A stretch of DNA of 64,000 nucleotides from JAIVJM01 sp963816985 (GTDB lineage Bacteria > Acidobacteriota > Blastocatellia > Pyrinomonadales > Pyrinomonadaceae): assembly GCA_963816985.1 (NCBI GenBank), contig CAWFMF010000004.1, positions 2,294,001 to 2,358,000 on the forward strand. Reading direction: 5' to 3'. Of this stretch, positions 1-8,195 are shown one piece after another (positions within the stretch are counted from its first letter, which is position 1; every line of letters begins with the position of its first letter). The notes under the pieces were generated by a model. That model was not told the origin of the DNA, searched no databases, and worked only from the letters and a program-made list of their open reading frames with translations. A program made the position numbers and the translations under genes.

Positions 1-82
1 GCAGCGCGCCAACACCGCCGAGATATACCATCCGCCCAGCGTTACTGAGAACACGACGAAGCTGCTCGACAACGACTCCTGA
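1..82 (+). CDS. C-terminal end of an unidentified protein (partial)
   Basis: An open frame enters the window at its left edge and stops at a TGA at 80-82. The last 26 residues end in PPSVTENTTKLLDNDS, a plausible hydrophilic C-terminus in normal high-GC codon usage. Too little is present to name a family. The IS982-type element begins 39 bases after the stop, so the downstream flank of this gene has been altered by insertion. The frame assignment rests only on openness and codon bias. Confidence 0.4.
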   Translation, partial: QRANTAEIYHPPSVTENTTKLLDNDS

Positions 83-120
83 GACCCCCTCCTCACGGGT
101 GCGTGTTAATATTTCAGCTT

Positions 121-1069
121 AACTTATGCGAATCAGGAGTAGAAAAGCAGATGAGCAAGGAGTTGATAAGATGGTTTTGTGGAAACTAAACTTATCGCAC
201 TCTATTTGCTCATCTGCCACCTCTACGATACGAAACCCGTGCTTAAACAGCAACGCTTGAGCAATAATCACCAGCCGCTTTTTTCGGACGAAGAACTCTT
301 AACCATGTACTTGTTCGGGCATCTTCAGGGGCTCACGACGCAACGCCGGATTTATGATTACATCCAAAATCACTGGCGCGAGTGGTTTCCCGCCTTGCCC
401 TCATACCAAAGCGTCAACTGCCGGTTGAATGAACTAGCTCCAGCTTTTGAACTGTTCATCGAACACCTGCTTCTCAATGGTGCATGGCAGGTTCAGGCCA
501 GTGACGACCGCCTCATTGATAGCGTGCCCGTCATGCTCGCGCGCGGTACTCGCGCCAATCGCGGGCGGGTCGCTCCCGAGTTAGCCGACACCGGCTTTTG
601 CGCCACTAAACAACAGCATTATCGGGGCGTCAAGCTGCATTTTATTGCTGCGCGGCGAACTGCTAAGTTGCCCTTGCCGGAGAAGATTCACCTCTCACGG
701 GCTTCGCAGCATGACCTCTCGGCGTTGCGCGAAGTGTCGCCTAGCTTGCCTGCGGGTTGCGGCTTGTTCGCCGACAAAGCCTATTTCCACCGCGACACAG
801 AAGCCGCTTGCAAAGAGCGCGGCTGGTTTTTAGTCGCCTCATACAAACGTCACCGGCATGAGACGCAGCAGGATGTACCGACGCTCTACAATCGTTTCGT
901 CTCAACGATTCGTCAGCCATTGGAAAGTTTATTCAACTGGCTGATTCAAAGAACAGACTTACAGAACGCTTCGCGCGTGCGTTCTAGTCAGGGGTTGAAA
1001 GTGCATTGCTATGGCAAACTCGCCGTCGCTTGTTTATTGCTCACTTTCTACTCCTGATTCGCATAACTT
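121..1069 (+). mobile_element. IS982-family insertion sequence, apparently intact
   Basis: Terminal inverted repeats are visible: ACTTATGCGAATCAGG... at 122-145 and its near-perfect complement at 1045-1068 (23 of 24 positions match). They enclose a single full-length transposase gene, giving an element of about 0.95 kb, normal for IS982. Base composition is clearly lower in GC than the flanking genes, which supports acquisition. I could not identify a convincing target-site duplication immediately outside the ends. It sits just upstream of a glycosyltransferase gene and may have displaced that gene's native promoter. Confidence 0.88.
179..1057 (+). CDS. IS982 family transposase
   Basis: The 292-residue protein has the IS982 architecture. 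An N-terminal helical region (about 1-100, with LSNNHQPLFSDEELLTMYLF) is followed by a DDE RNase H-like catalytic domain. Candidate catalytic residues are the Asp of LIDSVPV (about residue 113), the Asp of FADKAYF (about 199) and the Glu of PLESLFNWL (about 248). The length is typical of the family and the frame is uninterrupted, so the enzyme may be active. No ATG is available in frame; GTG at 179 is the most likely start. Both ends lie inside the terminal inverted repeats. Codon use is less GC-biased than in the neighbours. Confidence 0.92.
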   Translation: METKLIALYLLICHLYDTKPVLKQQRLSNNHQPLFSDEELLTMYLFGHLQGLTTQRRIYDYIQNHWREWFPALPSYQSVNCRLNELAPAFELFIEHLLLNGAWQVQASDDRLIDSVPVMLARGTRANRGRVAPELADTGFCATKQQHYRGVKLHFIAARRTAKLPLPEKIHLSRASQHDLSALREVSPSLPAGCGLFADKAYFHRDTEAACKERGWFLVASYKRHRHETQQDVPTLYNRFVSTIRQPLESLFNWLIQRTDLQNASRVRSSQGLKVHCYGKLAVACLLLTFYS

Positions 1070-1135
1070 TTGAATACCTTTTGAGTACCTTGAGGTACTT
1101 AGACGGGTACAAAAGCGGCTTCCGAAGCACAAAAA

Positions 1136-2335
1136 TTGCCAATATTCTCAGGAAAATCAGTGGTTTGTTTTGGCGGCGAGGACTGGTGGTATCACCACCC
1201 GCACTCGAAGAACCATCTGATGCGGCGGTTCGCAAGGGCAGGGAATCGGGTCATCTTTGTGAACTCGATTTCGATGGGGCTGCCGGGGTTGGGGCATAAG
1301 GATTTGGTGCCGCGCGTGGTGCGGAAGCTGCGGAGCTACGCGAAGCTCGCGCGGCGGACGGAGGAAGGCATCACGGTCGTCTCGCCCGCGAGCCTGCCTT
1401 TCTTCGGGAGCCGTGCGTCGAGGGCGACGAACCGACTGCTCCTGAAGGCGCAGCTCAGGGCGTTGATGCGGCTCAGGGGTTTGGAGAGGCCGGTGCTGTG
1501 GGTGGCGATCCCGACCGCCGCCGAGATGATCGGGGAGCTGGGCGAGTCTCTGGTCGTCTATCACGTCTCGGACAAGTACGACGAGAACCACATGGATCAC
1601 GCGACCGACCCGGCGGCCATCCGTCGTCTGCACGAGCTGGCCATCGAGCGCGCCGACCTCATCTTTTATTCGGGCCGCAAGCTCTTAGAGGAAGCGGAAG
1701 GAGGGCGCGGGCGCTCGTACCTGCTCGAACAGGCGGTGGACTTCGGGCACTGGTCGAGGGTCGGCGTGAAGGGCGAGGGTGCTTTGCGCGTGGCGGAGGA
1801 GATGGAAAAAATTCCGCGCCCGCGGCTCGGCTATTTCGGGGCCATCGAGCCCTGGCTCGTGGATCAGGAACTCATCCGGCGCGCGGCGCAAGAGAGGCCG
1901 GAGTGGCAGTGGGTCTTCATCGGCAACAAGTCGCGCGGGCTGGAGATTGAAGGGCTCGCGAACGTACACTTCCTGCCGCCGGTCGCGTATGAAGAGCTGC
2001 CGCACTACGCCGCCGGGTTCGACGTGTGCGTGCTGCCGTGGGAGACCGAGCGCGCGTTCACCTCTTACGGGTCGGCCATCAAGGTGCGCGAGTACCTCGC
2101 GACCGGCAAGCCCGTCGTCATCTCGCCGCTCCCCGAATACGAGCACCTGTCTCACGTCCTGCGCATCGCCCGCAGCCGCGAAGACTTTCTCCGCCTCGTC
2201 GCGGACGCGCTCGCGGAAGAAGGAGACGAGGGCGCTCGCTCTCGTCAGGCCGCCGTCATGGACGGAACTTGGGACGCGCGCGCCGAGTGGGTCAGCGGGC
2301 TCATCGAGGAAGCACTGAAAAGCCGTAAACCGTGA
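1136..2335 (+). CDS. Glycosyltransferase family 1/4-like protein
   Basis: This protein of about 399 residues has the two-Rossmann (GT-B) layout. The N-terminal half contains DWWYHHPHSKNHLMRRFA, typical of glycosyltransferases that act on surface polysaccharides. The C-terminal half has a nucleotide-sugar-binding region around WVFIGNK and a SYGSAIKVREYLATGKPVV segment, where family members carry the acidic/Glu motif. It likely transfers a sugar from a nucleotide donor in the cytoplasm during exopolysaccharide or O-antigen assembly; the substrate cannot be read. The start is uncertain: TTG at 1136 is the longest frame, but GTG at 1160 has a better-spaced AGGA. The IS ends only about 70 bases upstream. 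The stop codon lies inside the heptad hairpin at 2321. Confidence 0.85.
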   Translation: MPIFSGKSVVCFGGEDWWYHHPHSKNHLMRRFARAGNRVIFVNSISMGLPGLGHKDLVPRVVRKLRSYAKLARRTEEGITVVSPASLPFFGSRASRATNRLLLKAQLRALMRLRGLERPVLWVAIPTAAEMIGELGESLVVYHVSDKYDENHMDHATDPAAIRRLHELAIERADLIFYSGRKLLEEAEGGRGRSYLLEQAVDFGHWSRVGVKGEGALRVAEEMEKIPRPRLGYFGAIEPWLVDQELIRRAAQERPEWQWVFIGNKSRGLEIEGLANVHFLPPVAYEELPHYAAGFDVCVLPWETERAFTSYGSAIKVREYLATGKPVVISPLPEYEHLSHVLRIARSREDFLRLVADALAEEGDEGARSRQAAVMDGTWDARAEWVSGLIEEALKSRKP

Positions 2336-2441
2336 CGGGTAAACAGTGACAAGAGGAAAGCGATTCTTCCTGTCACCGTTGACGGTTCACGATTCACGGT
2401 CTTTCTCCTGTCACCTGTCACGGTTTACGATTCACGGCTTT
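2321..2441 (+). repeat. Heptad inverted repeat, GTGACGG/GTAAACC word
   Basis: The left arm AGCCGTAAACCGTGACGGGT pairs with the right arm ending in CACGGTTTACGATTCACGGCT. Units are about 7 bp (GTAAACC, GTGACGG, GTGACAG). An extra right-arm-like copy lies in the middle, so this locus looks partly duplicated. The element covers the stop codon of the glycosyltransferase gene and ends five bases before the ATG of asnB. Confidence 0.85.
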
Positions 2442-2446
2442 TACTT

Positions 2447-4387
2447 ATGTGTGGCATCGCCGGGTTAATCAGTCAGGAGCCGTTGGCGCGCGTCGGCGCG
2501 ATGCTGAGGGCCATCGAGCACCGGGGGCGCGACGACGAGGGCGCGTGGACTTCGGACTTCGTGGACGAGGACGGGCGGCGCGCGTGCCTCGGCCACCGGC
2601 GTCTGTCCATCATTGACACGAGCGAGGCGGGCCACCAGCCGATGCTCTCGGAGGACGGGCGCTTCGTTGTCACTTATAACGGAGAGCTGTACAACTACGT
2701 GGAGCTGCGCCACGAACTCAAAGCGAAGGGGCACAAGTTCCGCACCGACTGCGACACGGAAGTCCTCATCGCGGCCTTCGCCGAGTGGGGCGCGGGTTGT
2801 CTCTCGCGTTTGAACGGGATGTTCGCCTTCGCCATTTGGGACAACGGCGAGCGCACTTTGTTTGTGGCGCGCGACCGGCTCGGCATCAAGCCGCTTTACT
2901 ATTCGACGCCGCGCGACGAAGGCGGCGAGGGCCGCTCCTTCGTCTTCGCTTCCGAAGTCAAAGCGATACTCGCGAGCGGGCTCGTGCGCGCCGAACTCGA
3001 CCCCGAAGGCTTGCACCAGCAGTTGACCTTCCTCTGGACGCCCGACCCGCAGACGCTCTTCCGCGATGTCGTAAAACTTCCGCCCGCGCACTATCTCACT
3101 TGGCGCGACGGTGAGGTGACGGTGCGCGAGTGGTGGGACGTGTCTTTCGACGAGACGGAGCAGGGGCGCGGCGAGGAGTGGTGGCGCGAGCGCGTCTTGG
3201 AGACGTTAGACCGCGTGGTGCGTTTGGAGATGGTGGCGGACGTGCCGCTCGGCTCGTTCCTTTCGGGCGGCGTGGACTCTTCGGTCATCACGGCTTTGAT
3301 GGCGCGGCACAGCGGCGGGCGCAAGGTCTCGACCTACACCATCGGCATCGAGCAGGAAGACCTGCGCTATGACATCATCCCCGACGACGCGCGTTGGGCG
3401 CGGCAAGTGGGAAAGCTGCTCGACACCGATTACCACGAGATAACCTTGAAGCCGGACGTGGCGTCGCTTCTGCCGAAGCTCGTCCGGCACGTGGAGATGC
3501 CCGTCATAGACATGGCGATTTCGAGTTATCTCGTCTCGGAGAAGGCGCGCGAGACTCTGACGGTGATGCTGTCAGGCATGGGCGGCGACGAGGTTTTCGC
3601 GGGCTACCCAAGACAGATGGCGATGCGTCTGGCGGGCGCGCTCGACCCCGTGCCGACGGCGTTGCGAAGGCCGTTGATGCGCGCGGTGGCGGGCGCTCTG
3701 CCGGGCGGGCGGCCCGGACGCTTCACGGCGCTCCTGCGGAACGCCAAGAAGTTCGCGCGCAGCGGCGCGCTCGACTTCGAGGAGCGATACCTCGGCTACG
3801 GGACTTACTTCGACGACGCGCAGAAAGAGCGGCTTTATACGGACGGGATGCGGGAGGCGACCGAAGGGGTGGACGCGTACCGGCAACACCGCCGGTACTT
3901 CGCTCGCGCGGCGCGGGCCGCTCCGCTCAACCGGCTCCTGTACGTGGACATGAAGACGTTTCTGCCGTGCCTCAATCTGGATTACACGGACAAGACTTCG
4001 ATGGCGGCGACGCTGGAAGTGCGCGTCCCGTTCCTCAATCACGAGCTTGTCGAGCTGGCGGCGAGGATGCCGCCCGGCTTGAAGCTCAAGGGCCTGCGGC
4101 GCAAGTACATCCTCAAGCGCGCCGCCGAGCGGTTGCTGCCGCGCGAGGTGGTGTGGAGAAAGAAGGCGGGCTTCGGCGCGCCGATTCGCGCGTGGCTGCG
4201 CGGCCCCTTGCGCCCGCTCGTGGATGAGCTGCTCTCGGAGAACCAAGTGCGCAGTCGCGGGCTCTTCCGGCCCGAAGAGGTGAGGCGCATCGTAGACGCG
4301 AACCTTTCGGGGCGCGAAGACTACAACCTCCAAGTCCTCCAACTACTGACGCTCGAAATGTGGCACCGCGAATTTATAGACGCTTAG
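2447..4387 (+). CDS. asnB: Asparagine synthase (glutamine-hydrolysing)
   Basis: The 646-residue protein starts MCGIAGL, so Cys2 is the class II glutamine amidotransferase nucleophile after Met removal. The N-terminal glutaminase domain spans about 1-210. The ATP-pyrophosphatase synthetase domain follows, with SGGVDSS near residue 274 and SGMGGDEVFAGYPR near 380. The reaction converts aspartate, glutamine and ATP to asparagine and glutamate. AsnB-like enzymes in polysaccharide loci often amidate uronic acids or other carboxylates, and the glycosyltransferase neighbour makes that role possible here. No clear Shine-Dalgarno is present because the ATG directly follows the hairpin. The stop overlaps the convergent response-regulator gene by four bases. 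Confidence 0.95.
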   Translation: MCGIAGLISQEPLARVGAMLRAIEHRGRDDEGAWTSDFVDEDGRRACLGHRRLSIIDTSEAGHQPMLSEDGRFVVTYNGELYNYVELRHELKAKGHKFRTDCDTEVLIAAFAEWGAGCLSRLNGMFAFAIWDNGERTLFVARDRLGIKPLYYSTPRDEGGEGRSFVFASEVKAILASGLVRAELDPEGLHQQLTFLWTPDPQTLFRDVVKLPPAHYLTWRDGEVTVREWWDVSFDETEQGRGEEWWRERVLETLDRVVRLEMVADVPLGSFLSGGVDSSVITALMARHSGGRKVSTYTIGIEQEDLRYDIIPDDARWARQVGKLLDTDYHEITLKPDVASLLPKLVRHVEMPVIDMAISSYLVSEKARETLTVMLSGMGGDEVFAGYPRQMAMRLAGALDPVPTALRRPLMRAVAGALPGGRPGRFTALLRNAKKFARSGALDFEERYLGYGTYFDDAQKERLYTDGMREATEGVDAYRQHRRYFARAARAAPLNRLLYVDMKTFLPCLNLDYTDKTSMAATLEVRVPFLNHELVELAARMPPGLKLKGLRRKYILKRAAERLLPREVVWRKKAGFGAPIRAWLRGPLRPLVDELLSENQVRSRGLFRPEEVRRIVDANLSGREDYNLQVLQLLTLEMWHREFIDA

Positions 4388-4830
4388 ATGCCGAGCACAA
4401 TCAGCCACGCGTGCTTCCTGCCGCGCCCCCTCTGGTTGCGAGTCTTTCGCCCCTGCCGCCCCACTTCGAGCGAAGCGGCGGCGCGCTCCAATGTCTCGCT
4501 CATGTCCGCTTCCGACCAAGGCTTCGGCGCGAAGAAGTTGACGATGCCGGAGCTGAGCTGCGGCAGCACTTCGCCGACGGTGACCGCACCCGTGAGGAGC
4601 ACGCGGAATGATTCGGGGCACGCGGCGGCGGCCTCGCGCAGGAACTCGGTGCCGTCTATCTCCGGCATCTTCTGGTCGCTGATGATGATGTCCGGGGTGC
4701 ATTCGGCCAACACCCGGCGGGCCTCGGCGACGGTCGTCGCGGTGAGCACTTCATAGCGGTCGCCGAACGTCTTCTGAAAAACTTCGAGCTGCACGGCGTC
4801 GTCGTCGAAATAAAAGATGATGTGAGGCAC
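4384..4830 (-). CDS. Stand-alone response regulator receiver protein
   Basis: This 148-residue protein is a single CheY-like receiver domain. The acidic pocket is FDDDAVQ (residues 8-14), the phospho-acceptor is Asp52 in SDQKMP, the switch Thr is in LLTG (about 79) and the conserved Lys is in FAPKPW (about 103). The last 30 residues are basic (GRQGRKTRNQRGRGRK) and form no recognisable output domain. It may act by protein contact or as a phosphorelay intermediate. The start is GTG, preceded by GGGAG about eight bases upstream. It is convergent with asnB, and the two stops overlap without room for a terminator. No histidine kinase is adjacent. Confidence 0.88.
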   Translation of the reverse strand: MPHIIFYFDDDAVQLEVFQKTFGDRYEVLTATTVAEARRVLAECTPDIIISDQKMPEIDGTEFLREAAAACPESFRVLLTGAVTVGEVLPQLSSGIVNFFAPKPWSEADMSETLERAAASLEVGRQGRKTRNQRGRGRKHAWLIVLGI

Positions 4831-5141
4831 TTGGGTCTCCCGTTGAAACGCTGGGACGTGCGCAGGTTAAGGCGAGGCCGAGGGAGCCTTCGCCAGCCCC
4901 TCCCGTGGTGACGCACATAACGTCGAGGCTGTCGGAGTAAATCAAGGTCTGCCACCCGCCGCGTCGAAAGCGGCGACCGTTCGCGTGAGGAGAGGTGTTC
5001 GACGCAGTTCAGTTAAAAATTAGCTAAGGCAGATGTCCGTTAGTATAGCCCCGGAAGCGGGAATCGCCAAAGCCTTGCGTGTTAATTTGCAAAGAGCTTC
5101 AAAAGGGGTGTGTCGCGCGCGCGCCGTGCCGGAAAACGGGC

Positions 5142-5170
5142 TTGTTTCGCCCTTGCGGGTCGTGTAGCAT
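5142..5170 (+). promoter_or_regulatory. Possible sigma-70-type promoter for the mannosyltransferase gene
   Basis: TTGTTT at 5142-5147 and TAGCAT at 5165-5170 are separated by 17 bases and sit about 45 bases before the ATG at 5216. This lies in the 385-base divergent gap 4831-5215, where I saw no other gene. The match is only moderate. Confidence 0.35.
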
Positions 5171-5215
5171 GCCGGGGCTTTCCCGGAGATTCCTGCTCTC
5201 TCTCCCGAAATCGGA

Positions 5216-6406
5216 ATGAAGACCAAGCGTGAACGAGGCCCCTCGACGGCGGCCAGAGGCGACGCGGCGCGACGCGAGGGTAAGGGCGTCGGCGGCGGTT
5301 GGCTCAAGGGGCTCGACTGGCGGCTCGTGGCGTTGATGCTCGGCGTCAAGGCGCTCGTCCTGATGGTCGGGGCGCAGACCTTCACGGTCTACCAGAACCG
5401 GCAGTTGCCGTCGCTCTTCGGGTGGCTCGAAATCTGGAACCGCTGGGACGCGCCGCACTATCTCGACATCGCGCGCGACGGGTACGTGTCGGAGGGCGTG
5501 CAGAGCCGCTGGATAGTTTTTTATCCGCTCTACCCGTGGCTCGTGCGCGCGTGCGCCTTCGTGCTGCGGGACGAGTTGGTGGCGGCCTTCTTCGTCTCGG
5601 CGGTGGCGTCGGTCGTGGCGGGGCTCCTGCTGTGGCGGCTCGCGGGCCGCGACGAGACGGAGGCGACGGCGCGCGCCTCGGTCTTCTTCCTCTTCGTCTT
5701 CCCGACGAGCTACTTCCTGCACATCGGCTACACGGAGAGCCTCTTTCTGGCGCTCACGCTCGGCTCGTTTCTGGCGGCGCGCGGGCGTCGCTGGTGGCTG
5801 GCGGGACTCTTGGGCGCGCTGGCGAGCCTCTCGCGCGTCAACGGGCTGATGCTCGTCCCGGCGCTCGCCGTCGAGGCGTTCTTGCAGTACAGGGAGGAGG
5901 GCCGCCGCTTCAGGCTGGAGTGGCTGTGGATTCTGCTGGCGGGCGCGGGCTTCGGCGTTTATCTCCTCATCAACGCGAGCGTCTTCGGCGACCCCTTCGC
6001 CTTCCTCAAGGCGCAGGACGCTTACTGGTACAAGTCTCTGACGTGGCCGTGGGTGGGGTTGGGCGAGGCGTGGAAGGCGGCCTGGAACCGCGCGCCTTCG
6101 GAGGCGCAGATGGTCGGGTGGCAGGAGTTGTTCTTCGTGCTGCTCGGTTTGGGCTGCACGGTCTGGTGTTGGGCGCGGCTGCGCGCCTCTTACGCGGTCT
6201 GGATGACGGCGAACTGGCTCCTCTGGACGAGCACGAAGTTCGTCCTGAGCGTCCCGCGCTACACGCTCATCCTGTTCCCCATCTACATCCTCTTTGCGCG
6301 CAAGGCCGTCGAGAGCCCTTTGTGGGGCGGCTTGATTGCGGTCTGGTCGCTGCTCCTGCTCGCGCTCTTCGCGGGCCGCTTCGCGCAGGGGATGTGGGCG
6401 TTTTAG
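5216..6406 (+). CDS. PIG-V-like integral membrane mannosyltransferase
   Basis: This 396-residue polytopic membrane protein has the signature WNRWDAPHYLDIARDGY near residues 78-95, the hallmark of the bacterial relatives of PIG-V (GPI mannosyltransferase 2, GT-C superfamily). About eight to ten hydrophobic segments follow. The acidic Asp in WDAPHY, on the external face after the first membrane segment, is the likely catalytic residue by analogy with GT-C enzymes. It probably transfers a sugar from a polyprenyl-phosphate donor on the periplasmic side. The N-terminus is basic (MKTKRERG). The gene is followed 26 bases later by an SH3-domain exported protein. The acceptor is unknown. Confidence 0.83.
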   Translation: MKTKRERGPSTAARGDAARREGKGVGGGWLKGLDWRLVALMLGVKALVLMVGAQTFTVYQNRQLPSLFGWLEIWNRWDAPHYLDIARDGYVSEGVQSRWIVFYPLYPWLVRACAFVLRDELVAAFFVSAVASVVAGLLLWRLAGRDETEATARASVFFLFVFPTSYFLHIGYTESLFLALTLGSFLAARGRRWWLAGLLGALASLSRVNGLMLVPALAVEAFLQYREEGRRFRLEWLWILLAGAGFGVYLLINASVFGDPFAFLKAQDAYWYKSLTWPWVGLGEAWKAAWNRAPSEAQMVGWQELFFVLLGLGCTVWCWARLRASYAVWMTANWLLWTSTKFVLSVPRYTLILFPIYILFARKAVESPLWGGLIAVWSLLLLALFAGRFAQGMWAF

Positions 6407-6432
6407 GACTCACGGCGGGGGAGAAGATAAAG

Positions 6433-7014
6433 ATGCGAGATAAGATTCTCTTCATCGTGCTCGCGCTCTGCGGGAGTCTGACGTTGCTGCCGACGAAGGC
6501 CACCACGGCGACGGGCGCGCAAGGGGCCGTGGCGACGGGCGTCGCGGGCGTCGAGCCGTGCAACGTCGAAGCTTACATGAACGACCCTGACCCGCGCGGG
6601 ACGAACGTGCGTTCGGGGCCGGGCAGCACGTTCGGCGTCGTCGGGAATGTGCCGAGTCAGAACGTGGAGGGCGTTGTCGTCAACATCAGCGGCTCGAAGG
6701 GCGACTGGTTGAGAATCGTCCGCGCGGTCGAGGTGGGGGGCGCGGAGGAGGAGCGGACTCTGTTCGCGGGCGAGGGGTGGGTCTACGGGCCTCTGCTCGG
6801 CGTGGACGGCGTGGGCTGGCTCGAAGGCGGGACGCCGCTCTACAAGGAGCCCTTGAAGAAGGGACGCGTCCTCATCAAAATCCCGGCGGACGGGCCGGGG
6901 CCGACGACGATTAGGGGATGCAAGGGCCGCTGGATGTACATCGAGCACCGGAAAGTGAAGGGTTGGGCGGCCCCCGGAACGCTCTGCTCGAACCCGCTCA
7001 CGACTTGCAGTTGA
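6433..7014 (+). CDS. Exported SH3-domain protein
   Basis: The protein is 193 residues from ATG 6433. The same frame is open far upstream, but that part overlaps the previous gene and is spurious; GGGGGAGAAG lies just before 6433. It opens with a signal peptide (MRDKILFIVLALCGSLTLL). A bacterial SH3 (SH3b) domain follows at about 45-125: YMNDPDPRGTNVRSGPGSTF, then VVNISGSKGDWLRI and GEGWVYGPLLG. A second, weaker repeat may lie at the C-terminus (GCKGRWMYIEHRKVKGW). SH3b domains commonly bind cell-wall or surface ligands. Four Cys residues could form disulfides in the envelope. The specific ligand is unknown. Confidence 0.8.
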   Translation: MRDKILFIVLALCGSLTLLPTKATTATGAQGAVATGVAGVEPCNVEAYMNDPDPRGTNVRSGPGSTFGVVGNVPSQNVEGVVVNISGSKGDWLRIVRAVEVGGAEEERTLFAGEGWVYGPLLGVDGVGWLEGGTPLYKEPLKKGRVLIKIPADGPGPTTIRGCKGRWMYIEHRKVKGWAAPGTLCSNPLTTCS

Positions 7015-7045
7015 GGCGGAGCGGCGGGCGTCTATCGAGCACAAC

Positions 7046-7084
7046 TTTTTCCCGAAGGTTTTTCCCGAAGGCTTTTCCCGAAGG
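7046..7084 (+). repeat. Three tandem 13-bp copies of TTTTTCCCGAAGG
   Basis: Units lie at 7046-7058, 7059-7071 and 7072-7084; the third differs at one base. The final GAAGG merges into the probable ribosome-binding region of the gene starting at 7097. Confidence 0.85.
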
Positions 7085-7096
7085 AGCGGGACGGAG

Positions 7097-8185
7097 ATGT
7101 TGAAAAAAATGTTGACGACAGTGTTGCTGGTTGCGCTCGTCGCGGTCTTGCTCTGGGCGACGCTCGCGCGGACGAAAGCACAGAGGGGGACTCCAACTTC
7201 TAACGCGCCTTCGCAAGCTCAGGACGCGGCGGCGCGGCCCCTGCGGCCCGTGCACACTTACTCGATTGTGGCGCGCGACCCCTCGACGGGCGAGTTGGGC
7301 GTGGCGGTGCAGTCGCACTGGTTCTCGGTCGGCTCCATCGTCTCTTGGGCCGAGGCGGGCGTTGGGGCGGTCGCCACGCAGTCTTTCGTTGACCCCTCAT
7401 ACGGCAAGCTCGGCCTCGACGAGATGCGCGCGGGGCGGGGCGCGGAAGAGACCTTGAAGGCGCTGCTCGCCAAAGACGAGGGGCGCGACGTGCGGCAGGT
7501 GGCGATGATTGACGCGCGGGGCCGCGTCGCCGCGCACACCGGCGCGAAGTGCATCGAGGCGGCGGGCCATCACGTCGGCGAGAACTTCTCCGTGCAGGCC
7601 AACATGATGGCGAACGAGCGCGTGTGGCCCGCGATGGCGCGCGCCTTCGAGACGACGAAGGGCGACCTGGCCGAGCGGATGCTCGCGGCGCTCGACGCGG
7701 CGCAGGCGGCGGGCGGCGACATCCGTGGGAAGCAGTCGGCGGCGATAGTCGTCGTGACGGGCAAGCCGACGGGGAAGGCCTGGGCCGACCGCACGTTCGA
7801 CTTGCGCGTGGACGACAATTTGGAACCACTCAAAGAGTTGCGGCGTCTATTAACCTTGCAGCGCGCTTACAATCACATGAACGCGGGCGACCTCGCGGTC
7901 GAGCGCAAGGACAACGAAGGTGCGCTGCGCGAATACTCGGCGGCGGGAAAATTAGTCCCCGGCAATCTTGAAATGACTTACTGGCACGCCGTCGCGCTCG
8001 TCAACATGAATCGGACGGAAGAGGCGCTCCCGCTCTTCCGGCGCGTCTTCGCAGCCGACGCGAACTGGCGGGTAATGACGCCCCGGCTCGTTAAAGCGGG
8101 CATCCTCCCCGACGACGCGCGACTCATCGAGCGCATCGTCTCGGTCGGCGGCGGCGGTCGCAGCACTCGGCGTCGCGGCAGGTGA
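7097..8185 (+). CDS. DUF1028 family protein with C-terminal helical (TPR-like) extension
   Basis: This 362-residue protein begins with a membrane anchor or signal segment (MLTTVLLVALVAVLLWATLA). Residues about 55-240 match the DUF1028 family: HTYSIVARDPSTGELGVAVQ, SWAEAGVGAVATQS, and GENFSVQANMM. These proteins share an Ntn-hydrolase-like fold, but their chemistry is not established. Residues about 255-350 form paired helices with TPR character (ALREYSAAGKLVPGN, ALPLFRRVFAAD), an extension often seen with this domain. The start has GAAGGAGCGGGACGGAG upstream. An ABC transporter begins 10 bases downstream, so co-transcription is likely. The probable location is periplasmic, tethered or secreted. 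Confidence 0.85.
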   Translation: MLKKMLTTVLLVALVAVLLWATLARTKAQRGTPTSNAPSQAQDAAARPLRPVHTYSIVARDPSTGELGVAVQSHWFSVGSIVSWAEAGVGAVATQSFVDPSYGKLGLDEMRAGRGAEETLKALLAKDEGRDVRQVAMIDARGRVAAHTGAKCIEAAGHHVGENFSVQANMMANERVWPAMARAFETTKGDLAERMLAALDAAQAAGGDIRGKQSAAIVVVTGKPTGKAWADRTFDLRVDDNLEPLKELRRLLTLQRAYNHMNAGDLAVERKDNEGALREYSAAGKLVPGNLEMTYWHAVALVNMNRTEEALPLFRRVFAADANWRVMTPRLVKAGILPDDARLIERIVSVGGGGRSTRRRGR

Positions 8186-8195
8186 AGGGCGAAGG

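Noticed and set aside
5299..7014. A 571-aa frame running through the mannosyltransferase gene into the SH3 protein
   Set aside because: The first part is an out-of-frame shadow of the PIG-V-like gene; only the part from ATG 6433 has a ribosome site, signal peptide and domain.
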